The notes under the pieces were generated by a model. That model had not been told where the DNA came from. It saw nothing but the letters and a program-made list of their open reading frames with translations, and did no database searches. The position numbers and the translations under genes were made by a program. From the NCBI GenBank assembly GCA_910577335.1, contig CAJTMJ010000071.1:1-8791 (forward strand): a stretch of DNA of 8,791 nt, read 5' to 3'. Below are positions 1 through 6,421 of this stretch, piece after piece (position 1 is the first letter of the stretch; each line of letters begins with the position of its first letter). The stretch is from an uncultured Duncaniella sp. (lineage in GTDB: Bacteria > Bacteroidota > Bacteroidia > Bacteroidales > Muribaculaceae).

Positions 1-60
1 GCGTTCGAGACATACTTTATTGCGCTATTTGAGTTTTATCGGACAGCAATAAAATAAAAT
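1..60 (+). other. Left-edge segment, possible tail of a plus-strand gene
   Basis: No complete gene lies here. On the plus strand one frame is open from base 2 to a TAA at 50-52 and would end in the residues LSFIGQQ. This is only 16 codons, so it could be open by chance. The following hairpin at 61-92 would suit a convergent gene ending here. The sequence TTTTATCGGACAGCAAT at 35-50 resembles a sequence at the other edge of the window (see findings). Identity is unknown. Confidence 0.25.
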
Positions 61-92
61 ATATCCCGGGTGCCACGTGACATCCGGGATAT
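61..92 (-). terminator. Rho-independent terminator of the pheS operon, possibly bidirectional
   Basis: The arms at 61-72 and 81-92 form a 12-bp stem with one imperfect pair around an 8-base loop; the core ATATCCCGG/CCGGGATAT is perfect. On the minus strand it is followed by a U-rich run (ATTTTATTTTATT), as expected of an intrinsic terminator, 18 bases past the TRIC gene stop. The plus strand also has a T-rich tail (TGTTTTAT), and there the odd pair becomes a G-U wobble, so it may also stop transcription coming from the left. Confidence 0.8.
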
Positions 93-110
93 GTTTTATC
101 TGAATCTCTT

Positions 111-731
111 TTAGTTTAATTCTCTTTCTTTCATCTCAGGGAGATGCCATCCGTAGCGTAAAGCTCCCCAACGGAGGAAAAGAATGGTGACAGCACATAA
201 CGACTGTTGTAGTATCGGTGAGCCTCCGCAGATGGCTACCACCCAATATACAATACCACCCGCAATACAAGCTGTGGCGTATATGTCTTTACGGAAGAAC
301 AAAGGTTCCTCATTTATGAGCACGTCACGGAGCACACCTCCGAATGAGCCTGTTATCATTCCCATTATTATAGCCACCCACATCGGATAGCCGGATACAA
401 GGCTCTTTTGGATACCGGTAATAACGAAGAGTGTTAGTCCTACCGCATCAAACATGAAAAGTGAGCGGGAATCAGATGTGAGGACACGCTTGAACATTAT
501 GACCGAGAGGAATGACAGCCCCGTTACGGCAAGGTAAAGCCATGTCTGCATCCAGAACACCGGCACATCTAACAGAAGGTCACGTATTGTACCTCCCCCG
601 ATTGCGGTGACTATACCTATGGTGTAGGCTCCGAACCAGTCAAAATGTTTCTTTGCGGCAAGTCGAACGCCGCTGACACCAAAAGCAAGTGTCCCAAGTA
701 CCTCTATAATGAATAGAAATGTAGCTTCCAT
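111..731 (-). CDS. TRIC-type (UPF0126/YicG-like) trimeric cation channel family protein
   Basis: This 206-residue inner-membrane protein has about seven hydrophobic segments and almost no soluble part. It has the two-repeat build of the prokaryotic TRIC family. The first repeat carries GGGTIRD at residues 45-51 and the second the matching FGGVLRD at 130-136. In the second repeat the first Gly of the GGG triplet is Phe. Studied prokaryotic TRIC proteins form homotrimers with a pore in each subunit and pass K+ and other monovalent cations; the physiological role in bacteria is unclear. It is the last gene of the pheS operon, 19 bases after nth, and is followed by a strong terminator. Length and start agree with the family. 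The family call is firm; the transported ion is inferred from the family. Confidence 0.88.
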   Translation of the reverse strand: MEATFLFIIEVLGTLAFGVSGVRLAAKKHFDWFGAYTIGIVTAIGGGTIRDLLLDVPVFWMQTWLYLAVTGLSFLSVIMFKRVLTSDSRSLFMFDAVGLTLFVITGIQKSLVSGYPMWVAIIMGMITGSFGGVLRDVLINEEPLFFRKDIYATACIAGGIVYWVVAICGGSPILQQSLCAVTILFLRWGALRYGWHLPEMKERELN

Positions 732-750
732 CAGTAGCTTATTTTCGGTA

Positions 751-1386
751 TTACTGCTTTGAATAGTAACGGCAAACAGAGGTCAATCCGCAATTAAGAC
801 AGTCGGGACGACGAGCCTTGCATACGTATCTGCCGTGAAGTATCAGCCAGTGGTGAGCTTTGGGGATGATCTCTGACGGTATGTTTTTTACAAGCTCCTT
901 TTCTGTGGCAAGCGGTGTCTTGCTGTCGGTGGTAAGACCTATACGTTCACTTACACGGAATACATGGGTGTCAACTGCCATAGTTGACTGATTGAACACC
1001 ACTGCGAGAATCACATTTGCTGTTTTGCGTCCGACGCCGGGGAGACTCATCAGTGAGTCAATGTCAGACGGAACCTCTCCGCCAAATTCTTCAACCAGTT
1101 TCTTAGCCATGCCACTCAGCGATTTGCTCTTATTATTGGGGTAGGAGCATGACTTTATGTATTGGAATATCTCATCTGTCGTGGCTGCCGCAAGCGCCTG
1201 AGGAGTGGGATATGCCTCAAATAAGGCAGGTGTGATCATATTGACACGCTTGTCGGTGCATTGTGCCGATAGTATTACCGCTACAAGGAGTTGGAAAGGG
1301 TTGGAGTAGTGTAATTCTGTCTCTGCGATAGGCATAGCCTGTTCAAACCATTCCAATACTTTTTTATATCGTTCTTTGACAGTCAT
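751..1386 (-). CDS. nth: Endonuclease III, DNA glycosylase/AP lyase
   Basis: This enzyme removes oxidised pyrimidines from DNA and cuts the resulting abasic site, starting base excision repair in the cytoplasm. From the start chosen here it has 211 residues, the same as E. coli Nth. The helix-hairpin-helix LPGVGRKTA (115-123) carries catalytic Lys121, and AVDTHVFR holds the catalytic Asp139. Four cysteines at 189, 196, 199 and 205 (C-X6-C-X2-C-X5-C) form the [4Fe-4S] cluster site. The open frame extends to 1416, but that start would overlap crcB and add a tail absent from the family. The ATG at 1386 lies 4 bases after the crcB stop and is preferred. Translational coupling to crcB is likely. 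Confidence 0.96.
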   Translation of the reverse strand: MTVKERYKKVLEWFEQAMPIAETELHYSNPFQLLVAVILSAQCTDKRVNMITPALFEAYPTPQALAAATTDEIFQYIKSCSYPNNKSKSLSGMAKKLVEEFGGEVPSDIDSLMSLPGVGRKTANVILAVVFNQSTMAVDTHVFRVSERIGLTTDSKTPLATEKELVKNIPSEIIPKAHHWLILHGRYVCKARRPDCLNCGLTSVCRYYSKQ

Positions 1387-1390
1387 AGAG

Positions 1391-1774
1391 TTAAGATTTA
1401 AAAATATTGCCGACAAACATACCTGCTAAAAAAGCAACTATGCCACCGATAAATGAGCCGGCGACATAGGTGAATGCCCTTAATGCCAGTCCCTGTCTCA
1501 TAAGGGTCATGGCATCTAAAGTGAATGTTGAATATGTGGTGAACCCACCTAAAAATCCGGTCACGCAGAGTAACCGGATTTCTTTTGGTGAGCTATTATT
1601 ATCAAGCAATGTGGCTACTAACCCGATAAGAAGACAGCCGATAATATTTACCGCCATCGTGTGGTATGTCTTATCCACAGCGAGGATGGGTAAATGCTGC
1701 AACAGGTATCGGGAGAGACATCCTAAAGCCCCTCCAGCCGCTACTATCAGACAGTCAGCGAGATTGACGGGCAT
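1391..1774 (-). CDS. crcB: Fluoride-specific ion channel FluC/CrcB
   Basis: FluC proteins form dual-topology dimers in the inner membrane and let fluoride out of the cell, preventing poisoning of enzymes such as enolase. This copy has 127 residues and four hydrophobic helices. It shows GGALGCLSRY (14-23), the pore Asn43 in VNIIG, and GFLGGFTTYSTF (73-84), which includes the helix break that binds the central Na+. The usual TTFSTF reads TTYSTF here, so the first pore Phe is Tyr81; the second is kept as Phe84. A single gene implies a homodimer. The frame is open to 1822, but that start would run into pheS; the ATG at 1774 lies 10 bases after the pheS stop and fits the family length. I see no fluoride riboswitch in front of it, so expression probably follows pheS. 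Confidence 0.94.
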   Translation of the reverse strand: MPVNLADCLIVAAGGALGCLSRYLLQHLPILAVDKTYHTMAVNIIGCLLIGLVATLLDNNSSPKEIRLLCVTGFLGGFTTYSTFTLDAMTLMRQGLALRAFTYVAGSFIGGIVAFLAGMFVGNIFKS

Positions 1775-1784
1775 AGTAATGAAT

Positions 1785-2804
1785 TTAGTGAGCAGCTTGG
1801 AACTGTTCGAGGAAACGCACATCGTTCTCCGAGAACATGCGGAGGTCTTTTACCTGATATTTCAGGTTAGTGATACGTTCCACACCCATGCCGAGGGCAA
1901 AGCCGCTGTAAACTTTCGAGTCTATGCCGCAAGCTTCAAGAACGTTGGGGTCAACCATTCCGCATCCGAGTATTTCCACCCATCCGGTGTGCTTACAGAA
2001 TGAGCAGCCCTTACCACCGCAAAGATTACATGATATATCCATCTCGGCAGACGGCTCGGTGAAGGGGAAATAGCTCGGACGTAGACGAATCTTGGTTTCG
2101 GGTCCGAACATCTCACGTGCGAAATATAGAAGTGTCTGACGAAGGTCGGCAAACGATACATTTTTGTCAACATACAGGGCTTCAACCTGATGGAAGAAGC
2201 AGTGCGCACGAGCCGAAATAGCTTCGTTGCGGTAAACACGTCCGGGGCAGATAATTCTAATCGGCGGTTGTGTCTTTTCCATCACACGGCTCTGAACAGA
2301 GGAAGTGTGGGTGCGTAGCAGGACATCGGGATTTCTTTGAATGAAGAAAGTGTCCTGCATGTCGCGAGCGGGATGGTCTTCAGCAAAATTAAGAGAAGAG
2401 AACACATGCCAGTCATCCTCAACTTCCGGACCTTCAGCTATTGTGAATCCGAGGCGTGAGAAGATTGAGATAATTTCATTTTTAATCAATGAAAGCGGAT
2501 GGCGAGTGCCGAGGGGTAGGGGGGCAGCTGTGCGGCTCAAGTCAAGATCAGCATCAACATTGTCAGCTGATTCAAGAGCTTCACGCAACGCATTTAGCTT
2601 GTCAGTAGCGATATTCTTAAGCTCGTTTAGCTTCTGTCCGAGTTCACGTTTCTGCTCTGCCGGCACTGTGCGGAAATCAGTCATAAGGGCTGAAATTTCA
2701 CCCTTCTTGCTAAGGTATTTTATGCGTAGTGCTTCAACTTCCTGCGGAGTGGCTGCACTGAGTCCTTCTATCTCTGCTTTAAGCTGATTTATTTTTTCAA
2801 TCAT
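1785..2804 (-). CDS. pheS: Phenylalanine-tRNA ligase alpha subunit
   Basis: PheS is the catalytic subunit of the (alpha-beta)2 enzyme that charges tRNA-Phe in the cytoplasm. The 339 residues comprise an N-terminal coiled coil that contacts tRNA (about 1-90) and a class II synthetase core. Motif 2 lies around RIICPGRVYRNE (183-194), with FFHQVE at 203-208; FPFTEPSAE (246-254) follows, and motif 3 is GFALGMGVER (301-310), containing the Ala that limits the size of the Phe pocket. Cysteines 259, 262, 267 and 270 form the C-X2-C-X4-C-X2-C knuckle seen in many PheS proteins, for example those of Bacillus, but not in E. coli. The beta subunit gene is not in the window, so pheS and pheT are separated here. 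It is the first gene of the operon with crcB, nth and the TRIC gene. Confidence 0.97.
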   Translation of the reverse strand: MIEKINQLKAEIEGLSAATPQEVEALRIKYLSKKGEISALMTDFRTVPAEQKRELGQKLNELKNIATDKLNALREALESADNVDADLDLSRTAAPLPLGTRHPLSLIKNEIISIFSRLGFTIAEGPEVEDDWHVFSSLNFAEDHPARDMQDTFFIQRNPDVLLRTHTSSVQSRVMEKTQPPIRIICPGRVYRNEAISARAHCFFHQVEALYVDKNVSFADLRQTLLYFAREMFGPETKIRLRPSYFPFTEPSAEMDISCNLCGGKGCSFCKHTGWVEILGCGMVDPNVLEACGIDSKVYSGFALGMGVERITNLKYQVKDLRMFSENDVRFLEQFQAAH

Positions 2805-2865
2805 GATTGGTAGTTTATCTGTTCAGTTGGAATTCAATATATGAACTCCGTGTATATTATCTCTG

Positions 2866-2873
2866 CAAATTTA
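2866..2873 (-). promoter_or_regulatory. Probable -7 element of the pheS operon promoter
   Basis: Read on the minus strand the bases are TAAATTTG, a perfect match to the Bacteroidetes -7 consensus TAnnTTTG. No clear TTTG/TTG lies at the expected distance upstream (around 2893-2897), so only half of the promoter is convincing. Transcription would start near 2858-2860 and give a leader of about 55 bases. The lgt stop is 20 bases upstream, and no terminator separates the two genes, so read-through from lgt is also possible. Confidence 0.55.
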
Positions 2874-2892
2874 CGAATATTTTTTCAATCTG

Positions 2893-3756
2893 TCAGCGTT
2901 TTTTTACAGCTGTCTCGTCGTCGGCAAACTTATTGGGAAACTCCAAGTGCTGCCGAGGGTGCGACATAGCATATATCACAAGGAATATTCCTATGAGGAT
3001 GAAAGGAACACTTAACCATTGTCCCATATTAAGAGTCATGTTTGCTTCAAATGCAACTTGGTCATTCTTGATGAATTCTATAAGGAAGCGAGTGCCGAAA
3101 AGGATTATAAAAAATACTCCGAATATCAGACCGGGGCGTTCCTCGGCATTCTTCTTCCAATACATCCACATGAGCAGCGCAAAGAGGGCGAAGTAACATA
3201 GCGCTTCATAGATCTGAGTCGGATGGCAGGCCTGACCGAAGTAGAGCTCGTGCCATTCTCGTGAACGTATGAACATGAATCCCCATGGCAGGTCGGTAGC
3301 ATGTCCGAATATTTCGGAGTTCATAAGATTACCGAGTCGGATAAGTCCACCCACTAATGCGATAGGTATTACGAGTCGGTCAAATGCCCATAACGGATTA
3401 CGTTTGGTAGTGAATATTGAGTAGCCGAACACACCGAGAACCACACCTATAGTGCCGCCATGGCTTGCGAGACCTCCTTCCCACACGTAAAGTATCGAGA
3501 TGGGGTCCTGAGAGTACTTATCCCATTCATAGAAAAATACATGTCCGAGACGAGCTCCTATAATAGTTCCTGCCACAGTCCAAAGCAGAAGCACTCCGAG
3601 CCAACGTTCAGGTGCCCCTTCATGTTTATACATGCGTGATTCAATCTCATAACCTACAAGAAATCCGACCATGAAGGCGAGACTATACCATCGGATTGCC
3701 AACGGACCTATATGAAACCATATCGGATCGGCATTCCATACTACAAAATCTAACAT
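2893..3756 (-). CDS. lgt: Prolipoprotein diacylglyceryl transferase
   Basis: Lgt moves the diacylglyceryl group from phosphatidylglycerol to the lipobox Cys of prolipoproteins, the first step of lipoprotein maturation in the inner membrane. The protein has 287 residues and about seven membrane helices. Visible signatures are WEGGLASHGG (92-101) with essential-type His99, and the Lgt signature RLGNLMNSEIFG (140-151), with Arg140 and Asn143 matching E. coli Arg143 and Asn146. HPTQIYEAL follows at 178-186, and RFLIEF (223-228) contains the conserved Arg and Glu matching E. coli Arg239 and Glu243. The soluble tail after about residue 265 is short and charged. It has its own promoter upstream and so appears to be expressed apart from clc; pheS follows after 88 bases. 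Confidence 0.97.
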   Translation of the reverse strand: MLDFVVWNADPIWFHIGPLAIRWYSLAFMVGFLVGYEIESRMYKHEGAPERWLGVLLLWTVAGTIIGARLGHVFFYEWDKYSQDPISILYVWEGGLASHGGTIGVVLGVFGYSIFTTKRNPLWAFDRLVIPIALVGGLIRLGNLMNSEIFGHATDLPWGFMFIRSREWHELYFGQACHPTQIYEALCYFALFALLMWMYWKKNAEERPGLIFGVFFIILFGTRFLIEFIKNDQVAFEANMTLNMGQWLSVPFILIGIFLVIYAMSHPRQHLEFPNKFADDETAVKKR

Positions 3757-3793
3757 CTGTTTAATAGATTAGGTGTCTGTTTAAATAATCCTA

Positions 3794-3825
3794 CAAAATT
3801 ACTTAGAATTACATTCTAATTCAAA
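3794..3825 (-). promoter_or_regulatory. Primary sigma-factor promoter of lgt
   Basis: Read on the minus strand, TTTG at 3822-3825 is followed after exactly 20 bases by TAATTTTG at 3794-3801. Both elements match the Bacteroidetes consensus TTTG - 19 to 21 - TAnnTTTG completely. The expected start of transcription is near 3787, about 30 bases before the lgt ATG. The 13-base stretch ACAAAATTACTTA (plus strand) around the -7 element also occurs in the dsbD promoter. Confidence 0.8.
3803..3819. repeat. Dyad TTAGAAT-TAC-ATTCTAA inside the lgt promoter spacer
   Basis: Two perfect 7-base arms are separated by 3 bases. The dyad lies almost exactly between the -33 and -7 elements of the lgt promoter, where a bound protein would block RNA polymerase. 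It may be an operator, though AT-rich spacers can form such dyads by chance. Confidence 0.5.
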
Positions 3826-3835
3826 CAGGCTGTTG

Positions 3836-3849
3836 ATTTTTGCAAAAAT
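3836..3849. repeat. 14-bp perfect AT-rich palindrome upstream of the lgt promoter
   Basis: ATTTTTGCAAAAAT is a perfect palindrome 10 bases upstream of the lgt -33 element. Phased A and T tracts here suggest bent DNA or an upstream activating element, but low sequence complexity makes chance likely. Confidence 0.35.
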
Positions 3850-3885
3850 TAACGATTGAGCTGAGTTTAACATTTTATAAAAAGT

Positions 3886-3938
3886 TTAAATCAGTTCATT
3901 GTGTAATGTTGAGGAACGGGGTTTGAGTTCTGATTTAA
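3886..3938 (-). terminator. Possible weak terminator of clc
   Basis: A 9-bp inverted repeat (TTAAATCAG at 3886-3894 and CTGATTTAA at 3930-3938) overlaps the clc stop codon. Read on the minus strand it is followed by a T-rich run (AAACTTTTTATAAAA). The 35-base loop can hold two small 4-bp stems (GAAC/GTTC and CATT/AATG). The large loop and AT-rich stem make this a weak candidate, but the long stretch between clc and lgt offers no better one. Confidence 0.35.
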
Positions 3939-5362
3939 TTCCCGGTCTGGTCAGGTTGGATTTTCTCATTAATTTTTCGTTGCAGATGTGCAATAATTCC
4001 ATTGTTGCGGTCTTGGCGTCGGGTAAAGTAACTGTCGGCTGTGAAAAGCCGGACAACACCGAATGATATTGCTCCCGCTATCATAAGCGGAAGAAAGTAG
4101 GAGTAAGCTGCTCCCATCTCGCAAGTGAGGAATATTGCCATAAGTGGTGCCCGTATCGCACCTGCCATTACTCCTGCCATGCCGAAATAGGCAAACAGTG
4201 CCACCGGGAGGTGTAAATGGAATATGGTGTTTAGCGAGGAGGCGAAAAAGAATCCGGCTATGCATCCGGCAAAAAGAGTCGGCGCAAAATCTCCACATAC
4301 CCCTCCACCGTGATTTGTGGCTGAAGTGGCAAAACATTTAGCTAACAGAATACCTGCGGCAACAAGTATCAGTTCCCAAATCCCGTCATTGCCATAGAAT
4401 ATGCTGTCGTTGATGATTGCATGGTCGTTCCCGTTGACTATATCGCTGATTATATCATATCCTTCGCCGTATAAAGGTGGAAATATCATTATCAGGCAAC
4501 CGAGCAATGTTCCAGCCACGATATTTTTTATCCATGGGTTGGTGAGATAGTGTAATCCTTGCGCTACTTTTTTTGTGAAGTAGGTGTAATACAAGGAATA
4601 GAATCCGCAGAATACACCTAAAAGTATCACCCATGGAATCAGATCGAGTTCAAATCCGGCATTATGGTGGAAGGTGATGTCAAGGGTTCCTCCGGATAGC
4701 ATATAGGCAGTCATGGCTGCTGATATAGCCGTTACAATAAGGACTAATACGGATATAGTGGTCATTTCCATCCGTAAAACCTCAAGTGTAAACATGACAC
4801 CTCCCATGGGCGATTTGAATATTCCGGCAATACCAGCCCCGGCGCCGCAACCAATCATTATTTTAACAAGGTTGGGCGCAAGTTTAAATCGTGTCGCAAG
4901 ATTGCTCCCCAAGGCTGCTCCGGTATTTGCGATTGGTCCTTCCGACCCGGCAGAACCGCCGAATCCGAGAGTTACAGTGCTCGCTATGAGAAAAGAAAAT
5001 GTGCGCGATGCCCGGAGTTTATATATCTTTTTTGAAAGCTCTTTCAGCAATTGACTGACTCCGTTTGAAAGATGGTCACGTAATATATAACGGCAGACAA
5101 TGCCTGTCAATAGGATGCCGAGTAATGGTATTACAATTAAAGCCCAGTTTCCCGAATCGGTGTGCAGGAGTGAAGTCAGCCATTCCGATACAAAAGCTAT
5201 CATGCGTTTTAGTAGGAATGCGCCCGTACCGGCAAGAATCCCTATCACAGTACCGAGAATAAAGACAAATGCTTTCTCAGGTATGTGCTTACGGCTCCAT
5301 CCCCTTGTGGTTCTTCCAAAAGAATGTAGCTTATGCTGTAAATAGTCAACGTGAGGATTCAT
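3935..5362 (-). CDS. ClC-family chloride channel or Cl-/H+ exchanger
   Basis: This 475-residue inner-membrane protein has the ClC fold but no C-terminal CBS domains. The GREGP-type motif reads GSEGP (139-143), keeping the external gating glutamate as Glu141. The GxFxP motif reads GDFAP (357-361), and the pore Tyr is Tyr445 in DSYFTRR. Two anion-path positions differ from E. coli CLC-ec1. The GSGIP region reads SNGVS (99-103), which puts Asn where Ser107 sits. The internal proton glutamate (Glu203) aligns with Val195 in FTLEVL. Valine there is usual in ClC channels, although some bacterial exchangers also lack this Glu, so channel versus exchanger is open. It follows the DUF695-like gene by 41 bases with no promoter seen. 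The start codon lies in a hairpin loop (see 5350-5383). Confidence 0.93.
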   Translation of the reverse strand: MNPHVDYLQHKLHSFGRTTRGWSRKHIPEKAFVFILGTVIGILAGTGAFLLKRMIAFVSEWLTSLLHTDSGNWALIVIPLLGILLTGIVCRYILRDHLSNGVSQLLKELSKKIYKLRASRTFSFLIASTVTLGFGGSAGSEGPIANTGAALGSNLATRFKLAPNLVKIMIGCGAGAGIAGIFKSPMGGVMFTLEVLRMEMTTISVLVLIVTAISAAMTAYMLSGGTLDITFHHNAGFELDLIPWVILLGVFCGFYSLYYTYFTKKVAQGLHYLTNPWIKNIVAGTLLGCLIMIFPPLYGEGYDIISDIVNGNDHAIINDSIFYGNDGIWELILVAAGILLAKCFATSATNHGGGVCGDFAPTLFAGCIAGFFFASSLNTIFHLHLPVALFAYFGMAGVMAGAIRAPLMAIFLTCEMGAAYSYFLPLMIAGAISFGVVRLFTADSYFTRRQDRNNGIIAHLQRKINEKIQPDQTGN

Positions 5363-5383
5363 ATCCTTTAAACAATCCTCACG
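5350..5383 (-). promoter_or_regulatory. Start-codon hairpin of clc
   Basis: A perfect 10-bp inverted repeat (CGTGAGGATT at 5350-5359, AATCCTCACG at 5374-5383) encloses a 14-base loop. In the minus-strand mRNA the loop is GUUUAAAGGAUAUG, which holds an AGGA stretch and the clc AUG, while codons 2-4 (Asn-Pro-His) form one side of the stem. Such a stem would hinder ribosome entry unless opened, or the repeat could be a DNA operator. The structure is seen directly; a control function is inferred. Confidence 0.6.
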
Positions 5384-5403
5384 ATGGATGGGTTTAAGAA
5401 AAT

Positions 5404-5835
5404 TTATTGTATTTCTGCTTCCGACATTTCATCGTATTCCTGCCATTCAGGATCGTTCTCGGCATATATAGAAATTGGAAGCTGCGGGAAATCGGCGAGA
5501 GCCTTGTTTATCTTTTTACCGAAGATATGAGTGCTTGTGGCATAGAAGATCCAATCTCTCTGGTCATCACCGGTAAAAATACCGGTCAGTACAGCCACAG
5601 GGTCTTTATGGAACTCATTTTGTAGTGCGTTCTGTGCCTCTTCCATTAGTTGAGAGGTCGCAGTATCAGGCATTCCGTTTTCGTCACCTTCATATTTCCA
5701 TGTGACTTCAATACGAATTTTAAAACGTTCGTTTGAACGGAAATTGTCGATATCTTTGCGTCCGGTGACCATAATAAGTCGTCCTGATTCGCTTTCTGTA
5801 GGTGCTGTCCACCAGCTGCCTGATTCTATTGCCAT
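5404..5835 (-). CDS. DUF695-like protein of unknown function
   Basis: A 143-residue soluble protein, acidic at its C terminus, without signal peptide or membrane segment. Features are a Trp pair at residues 8-9, a strand-like stretch RIEVTWKYEG (41-50), a central helix (about 58-75), WIFYATS (95-101) and an acidic DPEWQEYDEM near the end (128-137). The overall layout and the D-x-x-W-x-x-Y ending recall the DUF695 family, for which I know no biochemical function; I make this call from memory of the family pattern. It lies between a DUF6155-like gene (33 bases upstream) and clc (41 bases downstream) and is probably cotranscribed with both. The 13 bases before its ATG nearly match those before pheS. 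Confidence 0.6.
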   Translation of the reverse strand: MAIESGSWWTAPTESESGRLIMVTGRKDIDNFRSNERFKIRIEVTWKYEGDENGMPDTATSQLMEEAQNALQNEFHKDPVAVLTGIFTGDDQRDWIFYATSTHIFGKKINKALADFPQLPISIYAENDPEWQEYDEMSEAEIQ

Positions 5836-5868
5836 GGTTGGTAGTTGGTTATTTTATTGGTACGTAGT

Positions 5869-6399
5869 TTAATGTATGTCAAGCTGGAAACGATACAAGG
5901 TATCAAGAAGTATTTCCCGCAATGGATTTTTGTAATAACGAAAATCTTTCATCCCGTTTATAACCTTTGTAAGTCGTGGAAGATATTCGTCAAGCAGCAT
6001 ACGGGGCTGGAGATAATTGAGCGTTTCGAGGAATAATTTGTTTATAGCCTCGTTTGTGGAATCCTTGAACCAGTCATCGGTCGCCACGGTGCATAATTCC
6101 ACGATGGTGAATACCATTAAATCGGCTATCGCCTCATCACCCGGTTCTATCGTGGCGAATTTTTTATGCAATGCCCGAATCTTAGGTATCCTCGGGCGAT
6201 GTGCCCGTCTGACATATCGGTTGATCTCTTTTGAAAGAGGTTTCTTGTATTCCTCAAGTTTCGTCGGTATATCCGGATTGGCGAAAAAGTCTAACAGCTC
6301 CTTGGCTTCTTTGCTTTTACCATATATGTCAAGCAAAAGTTCCCGGAGTTGTGCCGCATCGAAGTCGGCAATAGCCTTTTTTACCGTAGTCCTGCTCAT
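5869..6399 (-). CDS. DUF6155-like small alpha-helical protein
   Basis: A 176-residue protein, rich in Lys, Arg, Asp, Glu and Leu, that should be almost wholly helical. It has no signal peptide, membrane helix, metal-binding cysteine cluster or known catalytic motif. The opening pattern (a helix with KKAIADFDAAQLRELLLDIY, residues 7-26, then SKEAKELLDFFANP) resembles DUF6155 proteins common in Bacteroidetes, whose function is unknown. The Arg/Lys-rich stretch RRAHRPRIPKIRALHKK (64-80) could contact nucleic acid or acidic partners, but this is speculation. It starts 22 bases after the terminator hairpin of dsbD, and I see no promoter between them. It leads the group with the DUF695-like gene and clc. 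The gene itself is near certain; the family name is less so. Confidence 0.6.
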   Translation of the reverse strand: MSRTTVKKAIADFDAAQLRELLLDIYGKSKEAKELLDFFANPDIPTKLEEYKKPLSKEINRYVRRAHRPRIPKIRALHKKFATIEPGDEAIADLMVFTIVELCTVATDDWFKDSTNEAINKLFLETLNYLQPRMLLDEYLPRLTKVINGMKDFRYYKNPLREILLDTLYRFQLDIH

Positions 6400-6421
6400 A
6401 ATACAATTCTTGAAAATAAAT

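Noticed and set aside
1387..1416. Longer nth start at 1416
   Set aside because: It would overlap the crcB coding end and add ten residues absent from the family; the inner ATG gives the length of E. coli Nth.
1775..1822. Longer crcB start at 1822
   Set aside because: It would overlap the end of pheS and put a polar extension before the first helix, unlike FluC proteins.
1470..2003. Plus-strand open frame of 177 codons
   Set aside because: It runs opposite crcB and pheS and resembles no family; antisense shadow of two firm genes.
2805..2865. Leader peptide or T-box control of pheS
   Set aside because: The short leader holds no run of Phe codons in an open frame and no recognisable T-box or terminator/antiterminator pair.
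2807..3196. Plus-strand open frame of 129 codons
   Set aside because: It lies opposite lgt, whose residues are clearly conserved, and its translation is rich in Cys, Ser and Arg without domain features; it is a shadow.
3757..3934. Small gene or RNA gene between clc and lgt
   Set aside because: The stretch is AT-rich, has no convincing open frame and is accounted for by the lgt promoter, dyads and a possible terminator.
3969..4337. Second minus-strand open frame inside clc
   Set aside because: Out of frame with the conserved ClC motifs that cover the same bases; composition is not protein-like.
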